Part shown: piece by piece, positions 9,078-15,820 of the stretch
How the letters are laid out: the number at the start of each line of letters is the position of its first letter
How positions within the stretch are numbered: position 1 is the first letter of the stretch
NCBI GenBank assembly: GCA_964614415.1
Contig: CAZTLE010000046.1
Location: 1-23,669 of the forward strand
DNA length: 23,669 nt
Source: CAZTLE01 sp964614415
Lineage (GTDB): Bacteria > Bacteroidota > Bacteroidia > Flavobacteriales > Flavobacteriaceae
Reading direction: 5' to 3'
Program-made: the position numbers and the translations under genes
The notes under the pieces: model-generated
Seen by the model: only the letters and a program-made list of their open reading frames with translations
Databases searched by the model: none
Told to the model about the DNA's origin: nothing

Positions 9078-9728
9078 TTAGAGCTTACCCAGTTTGAACA
9101 TAACGAACAAGACCAGGATCGGAACAGCCAACAACGTGACAATCCAAAGACTCGTTTCCAATAACAAGGGAGCAAAGGCAAGAGTTATGCCATATCCTGC
9201 AATAGCGCCACCAAAATGGGCATCATGGCCAATATTTCCCAACTGTTTTCTCATTCCGTAGATCGAATACAATAAATACAGCAGTCCGAATACCCAGGCG
9301 GGAATGGGTATCGGAATGAAAAACAGAAACAAGCCCATATCGGGATAAAACAGAATTGCCGAATACAGTACCCCGGTAACGGCCCCGCTGGCTCCAACGG
9401 CGCTGTAATGATATTCCTCTTTGTGAAAGTAGAACGACAGCAAGTTACCCGCCAGTAAACTGGCGAGATAGATCAGCACGAATTTGATGACACCCAGTTC
9501 AGCAATAACAACATCTGCAAAGAAATACAGGGTTAGCATATTGAACAAAAGGTGCGTAAAATCCACGTGCAAGAATCCCGATGAAAGCATGCGTATTTGC
9601 TCTCCACGGCGAATACCGGCTACATTGAACTTATAACGTTCAAAAAAAGAGAAATCGTTGAAGCCCTTTAGTGAAACCAGAATATTAAGCCCGATGATTA
9701 CAAGGGTAACAGGATGTATGTTCAGCAT
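9078..9728 (-). CDS. Rhomboid-family intramembrane serine protease
   Basis: A 216-residue membrane protein with about six hydrophobic segments and no extra domains. The three rhomboid signatures are present: HLLFN (His59, Asn63), GASG with the nucleophile Ser114, and HDAHFGG with the catalytic His171. This Ser-His dyad cleaves transmembrane helices within the bilayer, releasing or degrading membrane proteins; the substrate here cannot be told from the sequence. It is the first gene of a two-gene minus-strand unit with the SIMPL protein and is divergent from the acyltransferase. No good minus-strand TAnnTTTG box was found in the 68 bases between the two starts, so its promoter is undefined. 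Confidence 0.92.
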   Translation of the reverse strand: MLNIHPVTLVIIGLNILVSLKGFNDFSFFERYKFNVAGIRRGEQIRMLSSGFLHVDFTHLLFNMLTLYFFADVVIAELGVIKFVLIYLASLLAGNLLSFYFHKEEYHYSAVGASGAVTGVLYSAILFYPDMGLFLFFIPIPIPAWVFGLLYLLYSIYGMRKQLGNIGHDAHFGGAIAGYGITLAFAPLLLETSLWIVTLLAVPILVLFVMFKLGKL

Positions 9729-9774
9729 AGTAGATGTTAAGGGCCATTGCGGCCTGTAATGCCATAAATTTAGT

Positions 9775-9782
9775 TAGTTTTG
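9775..9782 (+). promoter_or_regulatory. Candidate -7 box TAGTTTTG for the acyltransferase gene
   Basis: Exact TAnnTTTG match 14 bases before the ATG at 9797, giving a leader of about 11 bases. A second exact match, TAAATTTG at 9786-9793, lies too close to the ATG unless the message is leaderless. A TTG at 9747-9749 is 25 bases upstream, slightly longer than usual. Confidence 0.45.
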
Positions 9783-9796
9783 CCGTAAATTTGATC

Positions 9797-10672
9797 ATGC
9801 ACCGCATACTTTATATTCTTGCTTATCCCTTTCTGTGGTTGCTTTCCATCATGCCTTTGCCGCTGTTGTATATAAAGTCTTCGGTACTTTTCTTCTTTGC
9901 GTACCATGTAGTTGGATACAGGAAAAAGGTGGTGTTTGATAATCTGGCACTGGCACTTCCCGAAAAGAACGAGACCGAACGCAAAAAAATTGCCCGGGCA
10001 TTCTACAGGCATCTTTGTGATATAGTTTTCGAAACCATTAAAAACCTCACCATTTCCGAAAAGGAGATAACCAAAAGGTTCCGTTATGAGAATTTGGAAG
10101 TCCTTGAAGAGCTGTACGCTCAAAACAAGAGTGTGCTCCTTATGTGCGGTCATTATGCGAGTTGGGAATGGAGCGGTATTCTAACACGCCAAATGCCTCA
10201 CAAGGGATACGCAGTCTATAAGAAATTGGATAATCCGTATTTCGACCGATTGGTTAAAAAGATCAGGGGAAGGTTCGGGGCGTCAATAGTTACCAACAAA
10301 AAGATCGTCAAGCAGCTTTTTAAGGAACATAAGAATGGTGCAAAGACATTGACCCTTATCCTCTCCGACCAAACACCGAAAGTAGGAGCTTTTAAACACC
10401 GCGACACCTTTATGGGGATCAATGTCCCCGTGTTCACCGGAACCGAAGAACTTGCAAAAAAGTTGGATTTTGCCGCCGTGTACCTAAAGGTTCAAAAAGT
10501 GAAACGCGGTTATTATTCGGCTACCTTTGTTCCGCTTGCGACTGAGCCAAAGCAGGAAACGGATTTCCATATCACACGGATGTTCCTAGATGAGATTGAA
10601 AAGCAAATTGTCGAAGCTCCGGAGTTCTACCTGTGGTCTCACAAGCGCTGGAAGCTTCGCGAACCGGTGTAG
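9797..10672 (+). CDS. LpxL/HtrB-like lipid acyltransferase
   Basis: A 291-residue protein starting MHRILYILAYPFLWLLSIMP. The ATG at 9797 is preferred over an in-frame ATG at 9734, because the upstream 21 residues are not family-like and overlap the promoter boxes. The N-terminal hydrophobic helix is followed by the acyltransferase motif CGHYASWEW, matching H(X4)E with His119 and Glu124, and later by SDQTPK, PVFTGTEELAKK and a C-terminal PEFYLWSHKRWK that matches the typical family end (P-x-x-Y-x-W-x-H-x-R-W). These enzymes sit on the inner face of the cytoplasmic membrane and transfer secondary acyl chains to lipid A; in Bacteroidetes homologues may instead acylate other lipids such as aminolipids. 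The stop is separated from the convergent mutase stop by one base. Confidence 0.9.
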   Translation: MHRILYILAYPFLWLLSIMPLPLLYIKSSVLFFFAYHVVGYRKKVVFDNLALALPEKNETERKKIARAFYRHLCDIVFETIKNLTISEKEITKRFRYENLEVLEELYAQNKSVLLMCGHYASWEWSGILTRQMPHKGYAVYKKLDNPYFDRLVKKIRGRFGASIVTNKKIVKQLFKEHKNGAKTLTLILSDQTPKVGAFKHRDTFMGINVPVFTGTEELAKKLDFAAVYLKVQKVKRGYYSATFVPLATEPKQETDFHITRMFLDEIEKQIVEAPEFYLWSHKRWKLREPV

Positions 10673-10673
10673 G

Positions 10674-12056
10674 TTAGGAAACGGCTTCCATTTCACGGAT
10701 AAACCGATCAGCCAACGTATCGGCTTCTTCCTGACTGCCGGCCTCAGCATAAATACGGATAATGGGCTCGGTGTTTGACTTTCGGAGATGCACCCAGTTT
10801 TCCGGAAAATCAATTTTAACACCATCCACGGTGGAAATGTCCTCATTGGAATAGCGATCTTCCATAGCTTTCAGAATGCCGTCCACATCGGTCTCGGGCG
10901 TCAGTTGAATTTTCTTTTTACTTGTGAAGTACGCTGGATATGTACTACGCAAAGTGCTAACGGATGTTCCTTTATGCGCTAAATGACTCAGGAATAGTGC
11001 GATACCCACCAAACTGTCTCTACCGTAATGAAGTTCCGGATAGATCACTCCCCCATTACCTTCACCGCCTATGACTGCGTTGGTGGCTTTCATCAGTTCC
11101 ACAACGTTCACCTCCCCCACCGCACTGGCAGCATAAGTGCCTCCATGCTTTTCGGTTACATCACGCAGCGCCCTTGAAGACGACAGATTGGAAACCGTGC
11201 TTCCCGGCGTATGAGAAAGAACATAATCGGCCACAGCCACCAGGGTATACTCCTCGCCGAACATAGCTCCGTTCTCATCTACAAAGGCCAAACGATCCAC
11301 GTCAGGATCTACAACGATCCCAAAATTGGCGCGTTCCTTACGTACGGAATCCATAAGATCGGTGAGATGTTCTTTCAAAGGTTCCGGGTTGTGTGGAAAA
11401 TGTCCGTTGGGTTCGCAGTATAGCTTCACCGCATGAACCCCCAACCGCTCTAGGAGCAGAGGGACAGCAATACCACCCGTGGAATTCACACCATCGACCA
11501 CTACTTTGAACTTTGCCTTCTTAATGGCCTCGACATCTACAAGATCGAGGTCCATGATCTCGTCAATATGAATGTCGATATAGGCTTCGTTACGTGTTAT
11601 CTTTCCCAGCTCGTCCACCTCCGAGAACTGAACCGCTTCGCTTTCGGCTATATTCAATATCTCCTGACCGGCAGCGGCACTGAGAAACTCGCCTTTGTTG
11701 TTGAGTAACTTCAATGCATTCCATTGCTTGGGATTGTGACTTGCCGTGAGGATAATACCCCCATCAGCATGCTCCAGGGCTACGGCCACCTCCACGGTAG
11801 GCGTTGTAGAAAGTCCGAGATCAATCACATGAATCCCCATACCTACCAGGGTATTCATAACCAATTGCTGAATCATTTCCCCGGAAATTCTGGCATCTCT
11901 ACCTACAACCACTCTGTAGTTCTCCTTATTGCGTTGATTCCTAATCCATTGGCCATAGGCCCCGGCATATTTAACCGCGTCAATTGGGGTCAAATTATCG
12001 CCTTGACGGCCACCGATAGTTCCACGAATACCAGAGATAGATTTGATAAGGGTCAT
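10674..12056 (-). CDS. glmM: Phosphoglucosamine mutase-type phosphohexomutase
   Basis: A 460-residue alpha-D-phosphohexomutase. The ATG at 12056 (MTLIKSISGIRGTIGG) fits the family N-terminus; the frame stays open for 62 further codons upstream, but those are unlike the family and lie across a promoter box. Seen motifs: active-site serine loop TASHNP (Ser106), metal loop DPDVDR (Asp250, 252, 254), sugar-binding GEGNGG (331-336) and phosphate-binding RKSNTEP (425-431). GlmM converts glucosamine-6-phosphate to glucosamine-1-phosphate for UDP-GlcNAc, hence peptidoglycan and lipid A. The TASHNPKQWNALK form is what I associate with Bacteroidetes GlmM, but a phosphomannomutase/phosphoglucomutase role cannot be excluded by motifs alone. 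A TATCTTTG box lies 17 bases upstream. Convergent with the acyltransferase. Confidence 0.9.
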   Translation of the reverse strand: MTLIKSISGIRGTIGGRQGDNLTPIDAVKYAGAYGQWIRNQRNKENYRVVVGRDARISGEMIQQLVMNTLVGMGIHVIDLGLSTTPTVEVAVALEHADGGIILTASHNPKQWNALKLLNNKGEFLSAAAGQEILNIAESEAVQFSEVDELGKITRNEAYIDIHIDEIMDLDLVDVEAIKKAKFKVVVDGVNSTGGIAVPLLLERLGVHAVKLYCEPNGHFPHNPEPLKEHLTDLMDSVRKERANFGIVVDPDVDRLAFVDENGAMFGEEYTLVAVADYVLSHTPGSTVSNLSSSRALRDVTEKHGGTYAASAVGEVNVVELMKATNAVIGGEGNGGVIYPELHYGRDSLVGIALFLSHLAHKGTSVSTLRSTYPAYFTSKKKIQLTPETDVDGILKAMEDRYSNEDISTVDGVKIDFPENWVHLRKSNTEPIIRIYAEAGSQEEADTLADRFIREMEAVS

Positions 12057-12072
12057 AGGTTGAATTTTGTCG

Positions 12073-12080
12073 CAAAGATA
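12073..12080 (-). promoter_or_regulatory. Candidate -7 box TATCTTTG for the phosphohexomutase gene
   Basis: Exact TAnnTTTG match on the minus strand, giving a leader of about 13 bases before the ATG at 12056. No convincing -33 TTG. Its position also supports the shorter mutase start, since the longer frame would be translated through it. Confidence 0.55.
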
Positions 12081-12125
12081 CTTTTTTACATGTATACCTT
12101 GTCCCATTTTCGTAAATTGTACCGG

Positions 12126-12722
12126 ATGAATTTTCTCGCACATATCTACCTCTCGGGAGACGACGAGGGAATAACCATTGGCAACTTCATCGCCGACGGG
12201 ATCAAAGGGAGAAAATACCTCGCATATCCTACTGCCATTCAAAGGGGAATACTACTTCATCGGGCTATTGACAGCTATACGGATGACCATACCACAGTGC
12301 GCCAGAGTAAGAAACGCTTGCGCGAGAATTACGGCCTCTACTCGGGGGTTATCGTGGATATACTGTACGATCATTTCCTGGCGAAGAACTGGAAGGACTA
12401 TCACGAGCAGCCACTGGCGGAGTATGTGGATGATTTTTATGAATTGCTGCGGAAGAACTTTGAGATCCTGCCTTTGCGTATTCAGCGAATGATGCCCTAC
12501 ATGATAGCTGACAACTGGTTATTGAGTTATGCTACCATTCCCGGGATAAGTACCATTCTTAACCAAATGAACCGCCGTGCCCAACGCAGAACGCAACGGG
12601 ATGCGGGAATGAACTTTGCGGTCATGGAGCTCGAAGAATACTACGACGAATTCGAAGCCGAATTCACTTCTTTCTTTTCAGAACTTATCATATTTTCAGA
12701 GAATAAATTAAGTACACTATGA
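12126..12722 (+). CDS. acpH: Acyl carrier protein phosphodiesterase
   Basis: A 198-residue protein beginning MNFLAHIYLSGDDEGITIGNF. The ATG at 12126 matches the family start exactly; the frame is open further upstream only because it runs antisense through the mutase gene. It shows the AcpH pattern: GNFIADGIKG, RGILLHRAIDSYTDDH and DILYDHFLAKNW, with conserved His/Asp residues of an HD-like metal site. E. coli AcpH removes the 4'-phosphopantetheine arm from holo-ACP. The gene overlaps the following ggt gene by four bases (ATGA), so the two are translationally coupled. Upstream only an imperfect box is seen (TACCTTGT at 12095-12102), in the 69-base region shared with the divergent mutase promoter. 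Confidence 0.87.
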   Translation: MNFLAHIYLSGDDEGITIGNFIADGIKGRKYLAYPTAIQRGILLHRAIDSYTDDHTTVRQSKKRLRENYGLYSGVIVDILYDHFLAKNWKDYHEQPLAEYVDDFYELLRKNFEILPLRIQRMMPYMIADNWLLSYATIPGISTILNQMNRRAQRRTQRDAGMNFAVMELEEYYDEFEAEFTSFFSELIIFSENKLSTL

Positions 12723-14428
12723 AGACCTTTTACTATCTCCTTATTGCCTTAGCTCTTGTTTCCTGTAAAAAAGACGCGCCACAGTCCAAAACTGATGCCG
12801 TCAAAGAACCGGTCCAGGGGCTTATTACCGAAGACGCCATGGTTGTCTCCGCTCGTGAGGAAGCTTCGAGCATCGGTGCAGCCATCCTGGAAAAAGGAGG
12901 TAATGCTTTTGACGCCATGATCGCGACCGAAATGGCCCTGGCTGTCGCCTATCCCTATGCCGGTAATTTGGGCGGAGGCGGTTTTATGGTCTACCGCACC
13001 CAGTACGGAGAGATCGGTGCGCTTGATTACCGGGAAAAAGCGCCGATGGCCGCACACCGGGATATGTATTTGGACTCCGTAGGAAATTACATTCCGGCAA
13101 AAAGCAAGGTAGGGGGACTCGCCGTGGGAGTCCCTGGGACCATTGCCGGAATCTTTGCCGTTCATGAGAAGTTGGGATCCCTTCCCATGGAGGAAATTCT
13201 GGCGCCGGTTATCGAACTGGCCAACCGAGGCTATGTAGTCACGGAAAAGCAACAGAAACGCTTCGAGCAATACGGACCTGTTTTTCAGCAGGTGAATGAA
13301 GAAGAGTCGATTTACACCGAGGTGTACAAAGCCGGGGATACTTTAAAAAACAGTGCTCTCGGCCAAACACTGCAACGGATTGCAACCAACGGGAGGTCTG
13401 AATTCTATCAGGGTGAAACTGCACAAAAACTGGTGGATTTCCTTTCCGGAAAGGACGGGATCATAACCATGGCGGATTTGGCCGCTTACGAAGCCGAATG
13501 GCGGGAACCCGTTACTTTCAGTTATAAGGATTTGGATATTATTTCCATGTCGCCACCCTCCAGTGGCGGGATTTGCCTTGGGCAGATCATGAAAATGATC
13601 GAAGACTATCCGCTGTCCGAATACGGACACAACTCGGTAGAGGCCATACAGGTGATCACAGAAGCCGAGCGTCGGGCCTATGCCGATCGCAGTTTCTATT
13701 TGGGTGATCCCGATTTTGTGGATGTTCCAACCGATACTCTTCTAAGTGAGGACTATCTCGACGGTCGCATGGACAATTTTTCGTTTGACGCCGCCACACC
13801 GTCGAGTAGTATTAGCTATGGAACTGTCCCAGGTTACGAGAGCATGGAAACAACCCACTACTCCATCGTTGACGCCTTTGGTAATGCGATAGCTGTCACC
13901 ACAACCCTGAACGGTGCCTATGGATCAAAGCTCTACCCCAGTGAGCTTGGCTTTTTCCTCAACAACGAAATGGATGATTTTAGTGCCAAACCGGGTGAGC
14001 CGAATATGTTCGGACTCATTGGAGGTGAAGCCAATGCCATTGAGCCTCAAAAACGCATGCTGAGTTCAATGACTCCCACACTGGTCGAAAAAGACGGGAA
14101 GTTTTGGATGACAGTAGGTACCCCTGGGGGCTCTACAATAATAACTTCCGTATTACAAACGATTTTGAATGTCTATGAGTTTGACATGACCATGCAGGAT
14201 GCGGTGAACGCCCCGCGTTTCCATCACCAATGGTTGCCTGATGTGGTCCTCTTCGAACCGGATTCTTTCAACGCTGAAGTCCTTGAAGCCCTAAGACAGA
14301 AAGGGTATACTACAGATGAGAACAATGCGCCCGTTATTGGCAAAGTAGATGGAATCCTGGTCATGCCGGATGGAAAGCTCGAAGGCGGTGCCGATCGCCG
14401 TGGCGACGATACGGCTGTCGGGTATTAA
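12719..14428 (+). CDS. ggt: Gamma-glutamyltransferase, lipoprotein form
   Basis: A 569-residue protein with lipoprotein signal MKTFYYLLIALALVSC (lipobox LVSC, Cys16). The GGT fold is complete: GGNAFDAMIATEMALAV and GNLGGGGFM near the start, LDYREKAP with the substrate-binding Arg105, then the autocleavage site ETTHYSIVD, where Thr378 should be the new N-terminal nucleophile of the small subunit. NNEMDDFS, MLSSMTPT and GTPGGS follow, matching the gamma-glutamyl pocket. GGT hydrolyses glutathione and other gamma-glutamyl compounds in the periplasm, or transfers the gamma-glutamyl group. Length is normal. Most proteobacterial GGTs are soluble periplasmic proteins; here a membrane anchor is predicted. 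It overlaps the ACP phosphodiesterase gene by four bases, an unexpected functional pairing. Confidence 0.95.
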   Translation: MKTFYYLLIALALVSCKKDAPQSKTDAVKEPVQGLITEDAMVVSAREEASSIGAAILEKGGNAFDAMIATEMALAVAYPYAGNLGGGGFMVYRTQYGEIGALDYREKAPMAAHRDMYLDSVGNYIPAKSKVGGLAVGVPGTIAGIFAVHEKLGSLPMEEILAPVIELANRGYVVTEKQQKRFEQYGPVFQQVNEEESIYTEVYKAGDTLKNSALGQTLQRIATNGRSEFYQGETAQKLVDFLSGKDGIITMADLAAYEAEWREPVTFSYKDLDIISMSPPSSGGICLGQIMKMIEDYPLSEYGHNSVEAIQVITEAERRAYADRSFYLGDPDFVDVPTDTLLSEDYLDGRMDNFSFDAATPSSSISYGTVPGYESMETTHYSIVDAFGNAIAVTTTLNGAYGSKLYPSELGFFLNNEMDDFSAKPGEPNMFGLIGGEANAIEPQKRMLSSMTPTLVEKDGKFWMTVGTPGGSTIITSVLQTILNVYEFDMTMQDAVNAPRFHHQWLPDVVLFEPDSFNAEVLEALRQKGYTTDENNAPVIGKVDGILVMPDGKLEGGADRRGDDTAVGY

Positions 14429-14520
14429 GTAAATAATCCGGCTAAATAAGTTGTTTGTCGAGTATTCGATGCATTATATCGATTTGTAAGTAAATTACTA
14501 CAATTTGGTGTTAAAAAGCC

Positions 14521-14528
14521 TATTTTTG
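14521..14528 (+). promoter_or_regulatory. Candidate -7 box TATTTTTG in the leader before the four-TM gene
   Basis: Exact TAnnTTTG match. A TTTG ends 13 bases upstream (14504-14507), closer than the usual 17-23. It would start a transcript about 185 bases before the ATG at 14718, unlike the short leaders of the other genes here, so the assignment is tentative. Confidence 0.35.
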
Positions 14529-14533
14529 ATACT

Positions 14534-14553
14534 GTTAACCGTTAACTAGTTAA
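14534..14553. promoter_or_regulatory. Palindrome cluster GTTAAC-C-GTTAAC / TTAACTAGTTAA, operator-like
   Basis: Two GTTAAC palindromes one base apart (14534-14539 and 14541-14546) run into the perfect 12-base palindrome TTAACTAGTTAA (14542-14553). The cluster begins where transcription from the TATTTTTG box would start, which is where a repressor could act. No regulator is identified; AT-rich palindromes also occur by chance. Confidence 0.35.
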
Positions 14554-14717
14554 AATTAATCAGTTGCTACGATTATAGGGGCTTAATTACGTAACCGATA
14601 CCATTTCCTTGTCTTTTCCCTCCCCCGGAAGGCTATTTCGCGGCTTGTCGCGCATATAGTTACTGAATGTTTTCGGTATCAATTATCCCTTAGCAGTATG
14701 CTGATCACCGCCTATAT

Positions 14718-15731
14718 ATGAGAAGTAGGTCTTTTTTAAAGGATGTATATGCCGTTATCCCCGTTGTACTCAGCGGATTCCTGTGCATCGCACTCGCCTT
14801 CTTCCTATGGCAACGGGTACAAACAACGCCTGATTTCGTTGAGACCCTCAACGACGTAGCATCCATCTTCATTAGTATCAGCGGTTTTCTTTCAGCCCTC
14901 ATAATGATCTACCTGGTTTCTTCGGCCATGGGACTTAAGACAAACCGGGAGACTGTGGTCGATAACCTGAGCCGCATCACGCAGAAGATGCACAACTTCC
15001 GAAGTATTATCGAACTCCTGTTACGTTCCAAAATATGGCTTCCGGGCCTTAAAGAATACATTGATGACGAATTTGCAGGACTTAACTTCTTTGAAGTAAA
15101 GGAATTCTACAAGGGAAAGTCCAAACTGGCCATTGAGTTCCTACAGGAAACGCACCATTATCAGGACACTGAAAACCTATACCTCGAGCTTAAGTCTCTT
15201 TTAATGACCAATCCCAGGGAAAAGAGCATTCCGGAGAACATACCCTATCCTAAGGTATACGGTAAGGACATTGTGGAGAAATGGCTGGAACACAAATGCG
15301 GATCGGGTTTGTGGTACTACTTCGGATATAAGTACGGGGTTTTCAAGGACGCACTCGATTACAACAACGTTTTTGAACGTCATCAGGAAAAGATCATGAC
15401 GTTGGCCAATGCCATTGACAGCAAAGAGTTTGAAGACTCGTCCTTTAACGAAGTATTCCTGTCTAAGCTCGGTGAGTATATGGCCAATGAGGTCATTCCC
15501 AAATTATACCAGTTTCGGGAGAAAATGGATCAGAAAATGCCTCGAATGATACGCTATTTGTACATAGTCTTCTTACTACTCGTATTATCGGGCGTACTGC
15601 TGCCCCTGGCCTATCTGTTATTCTCCCTGAGTGTTCTTACGATCATCATAAGCTTCTCTTTGGTAGTAGGGATTATCTTCTTCCTGAGTATCTCCCTGTA
15701 TCCCTTCCTGATGCGGGAAGCAAGCTCCTAG
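14718..15731 (+). CDS. Four-TM membrane protein of unknown function
   Basis: A 337-residue protein I do not recognise. Two hydrophobic helices at the N-terminus (about 12-31 and 47-69) and two at the C-terminus (about 281-299 and 305-330) flank a roughly 200-residue soluble region rich in Lys, Glu and aromatic residues (KEFYKGKSKLAIEFLQ, GSGLWYYFGYKYGVFKDALD). No enzyme motif, nucleotide-binding loop or cysteine cluster is visible. By the positive-inside rule the N-terminus (MRSRSFLKD) and the soluble region would be cytoplasmic. It is a single gene: 289 bases separate it from ggt, and uvrA has its own promoter downstream. The ATG at 14718 is the first in frame; codon use resembles its neighbours, so it is likely a real gene. 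Confidence 0.82.
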   Translation: MRSRSFLKDVYAVIPVVLSGFLCIALAFFLWQRVQTTPDFVETLNDVASIFISISGFLSALIMIYLVSSAMGLKTNRETVVDNLSRITQKMHNFRSIIELLLRSKIWLPGLKEYIDDEFAGLNFFEVKEFYKGKSKLAIEFLQETHHYQDTENLYLELKSLLMTNPREKSIPENIPYPKVYGKDIVEKWLEHKCGSGLWYYFGYKYGVFKDALDYNNVFERHQEKIMTLANAIDSKEFEDSSFNEVFLSKLGEYMANEVIPKLYQFREKMDQKMPRMIRYLYIVFLLLVLSGVLLPLAYLLFSLSVLTIIISFSLVVGIIFFLSISLYPFLMREASS

Positions 15732-15806
15732 AATTTCTCCTTTTAAAAACTGTTAAAATTAGCAGTTCATAAGGACTCTCCTATTCAAATTTTCATTCCA
15801 AATGAG

Positions 15807-15814
15807 TACCTTTG
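15807..15814 (+). promoter_or_regulatory. -7 box TACCTTTG immediately before uvrA
   Basis: Exact TAnnTTTG match. Only six bases separate it from the ATG at 15821, so transcription would begin about three bases before the start codon. A TTC at 15784-15786 lies 20 bases upstream as a weak -33 element. The in-frame TTG at 15812 belongs to this box rather than being a start codon. Confidence 0.55.
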
Positions 15815-15820
15815 CAGCTT

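Noticed and set aside
9786..9793. TAAATTTG as the main acyltransferase promoter box
   Set aside because: Only three bases separate it from the ATG, so the transcript would start at or inside the start codon; the box at 9775-9782 fits better.
11724..12125. N-terminal extension of the ACP phosphodiesterase frame by 134 codons
   Set aside because: It runs antisense through the mutase gene and its promoter; the family start MNFLAH lies at 12126.
12057..12242. Longer start for the phosphohexomutase
   Set aside because: The extra 62 residues do not resemble the family, overlap the divergent acpH gene and cross a TATCTTTG box; the conserved N-terminus begins at 12056.
14429..14717. tRNA or known riboswitch in the 289-base gap
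   Set aside because: No cloverleaf, T-loop or recognised aptamer core could be found by eye; only palindromes and weak stems are present.
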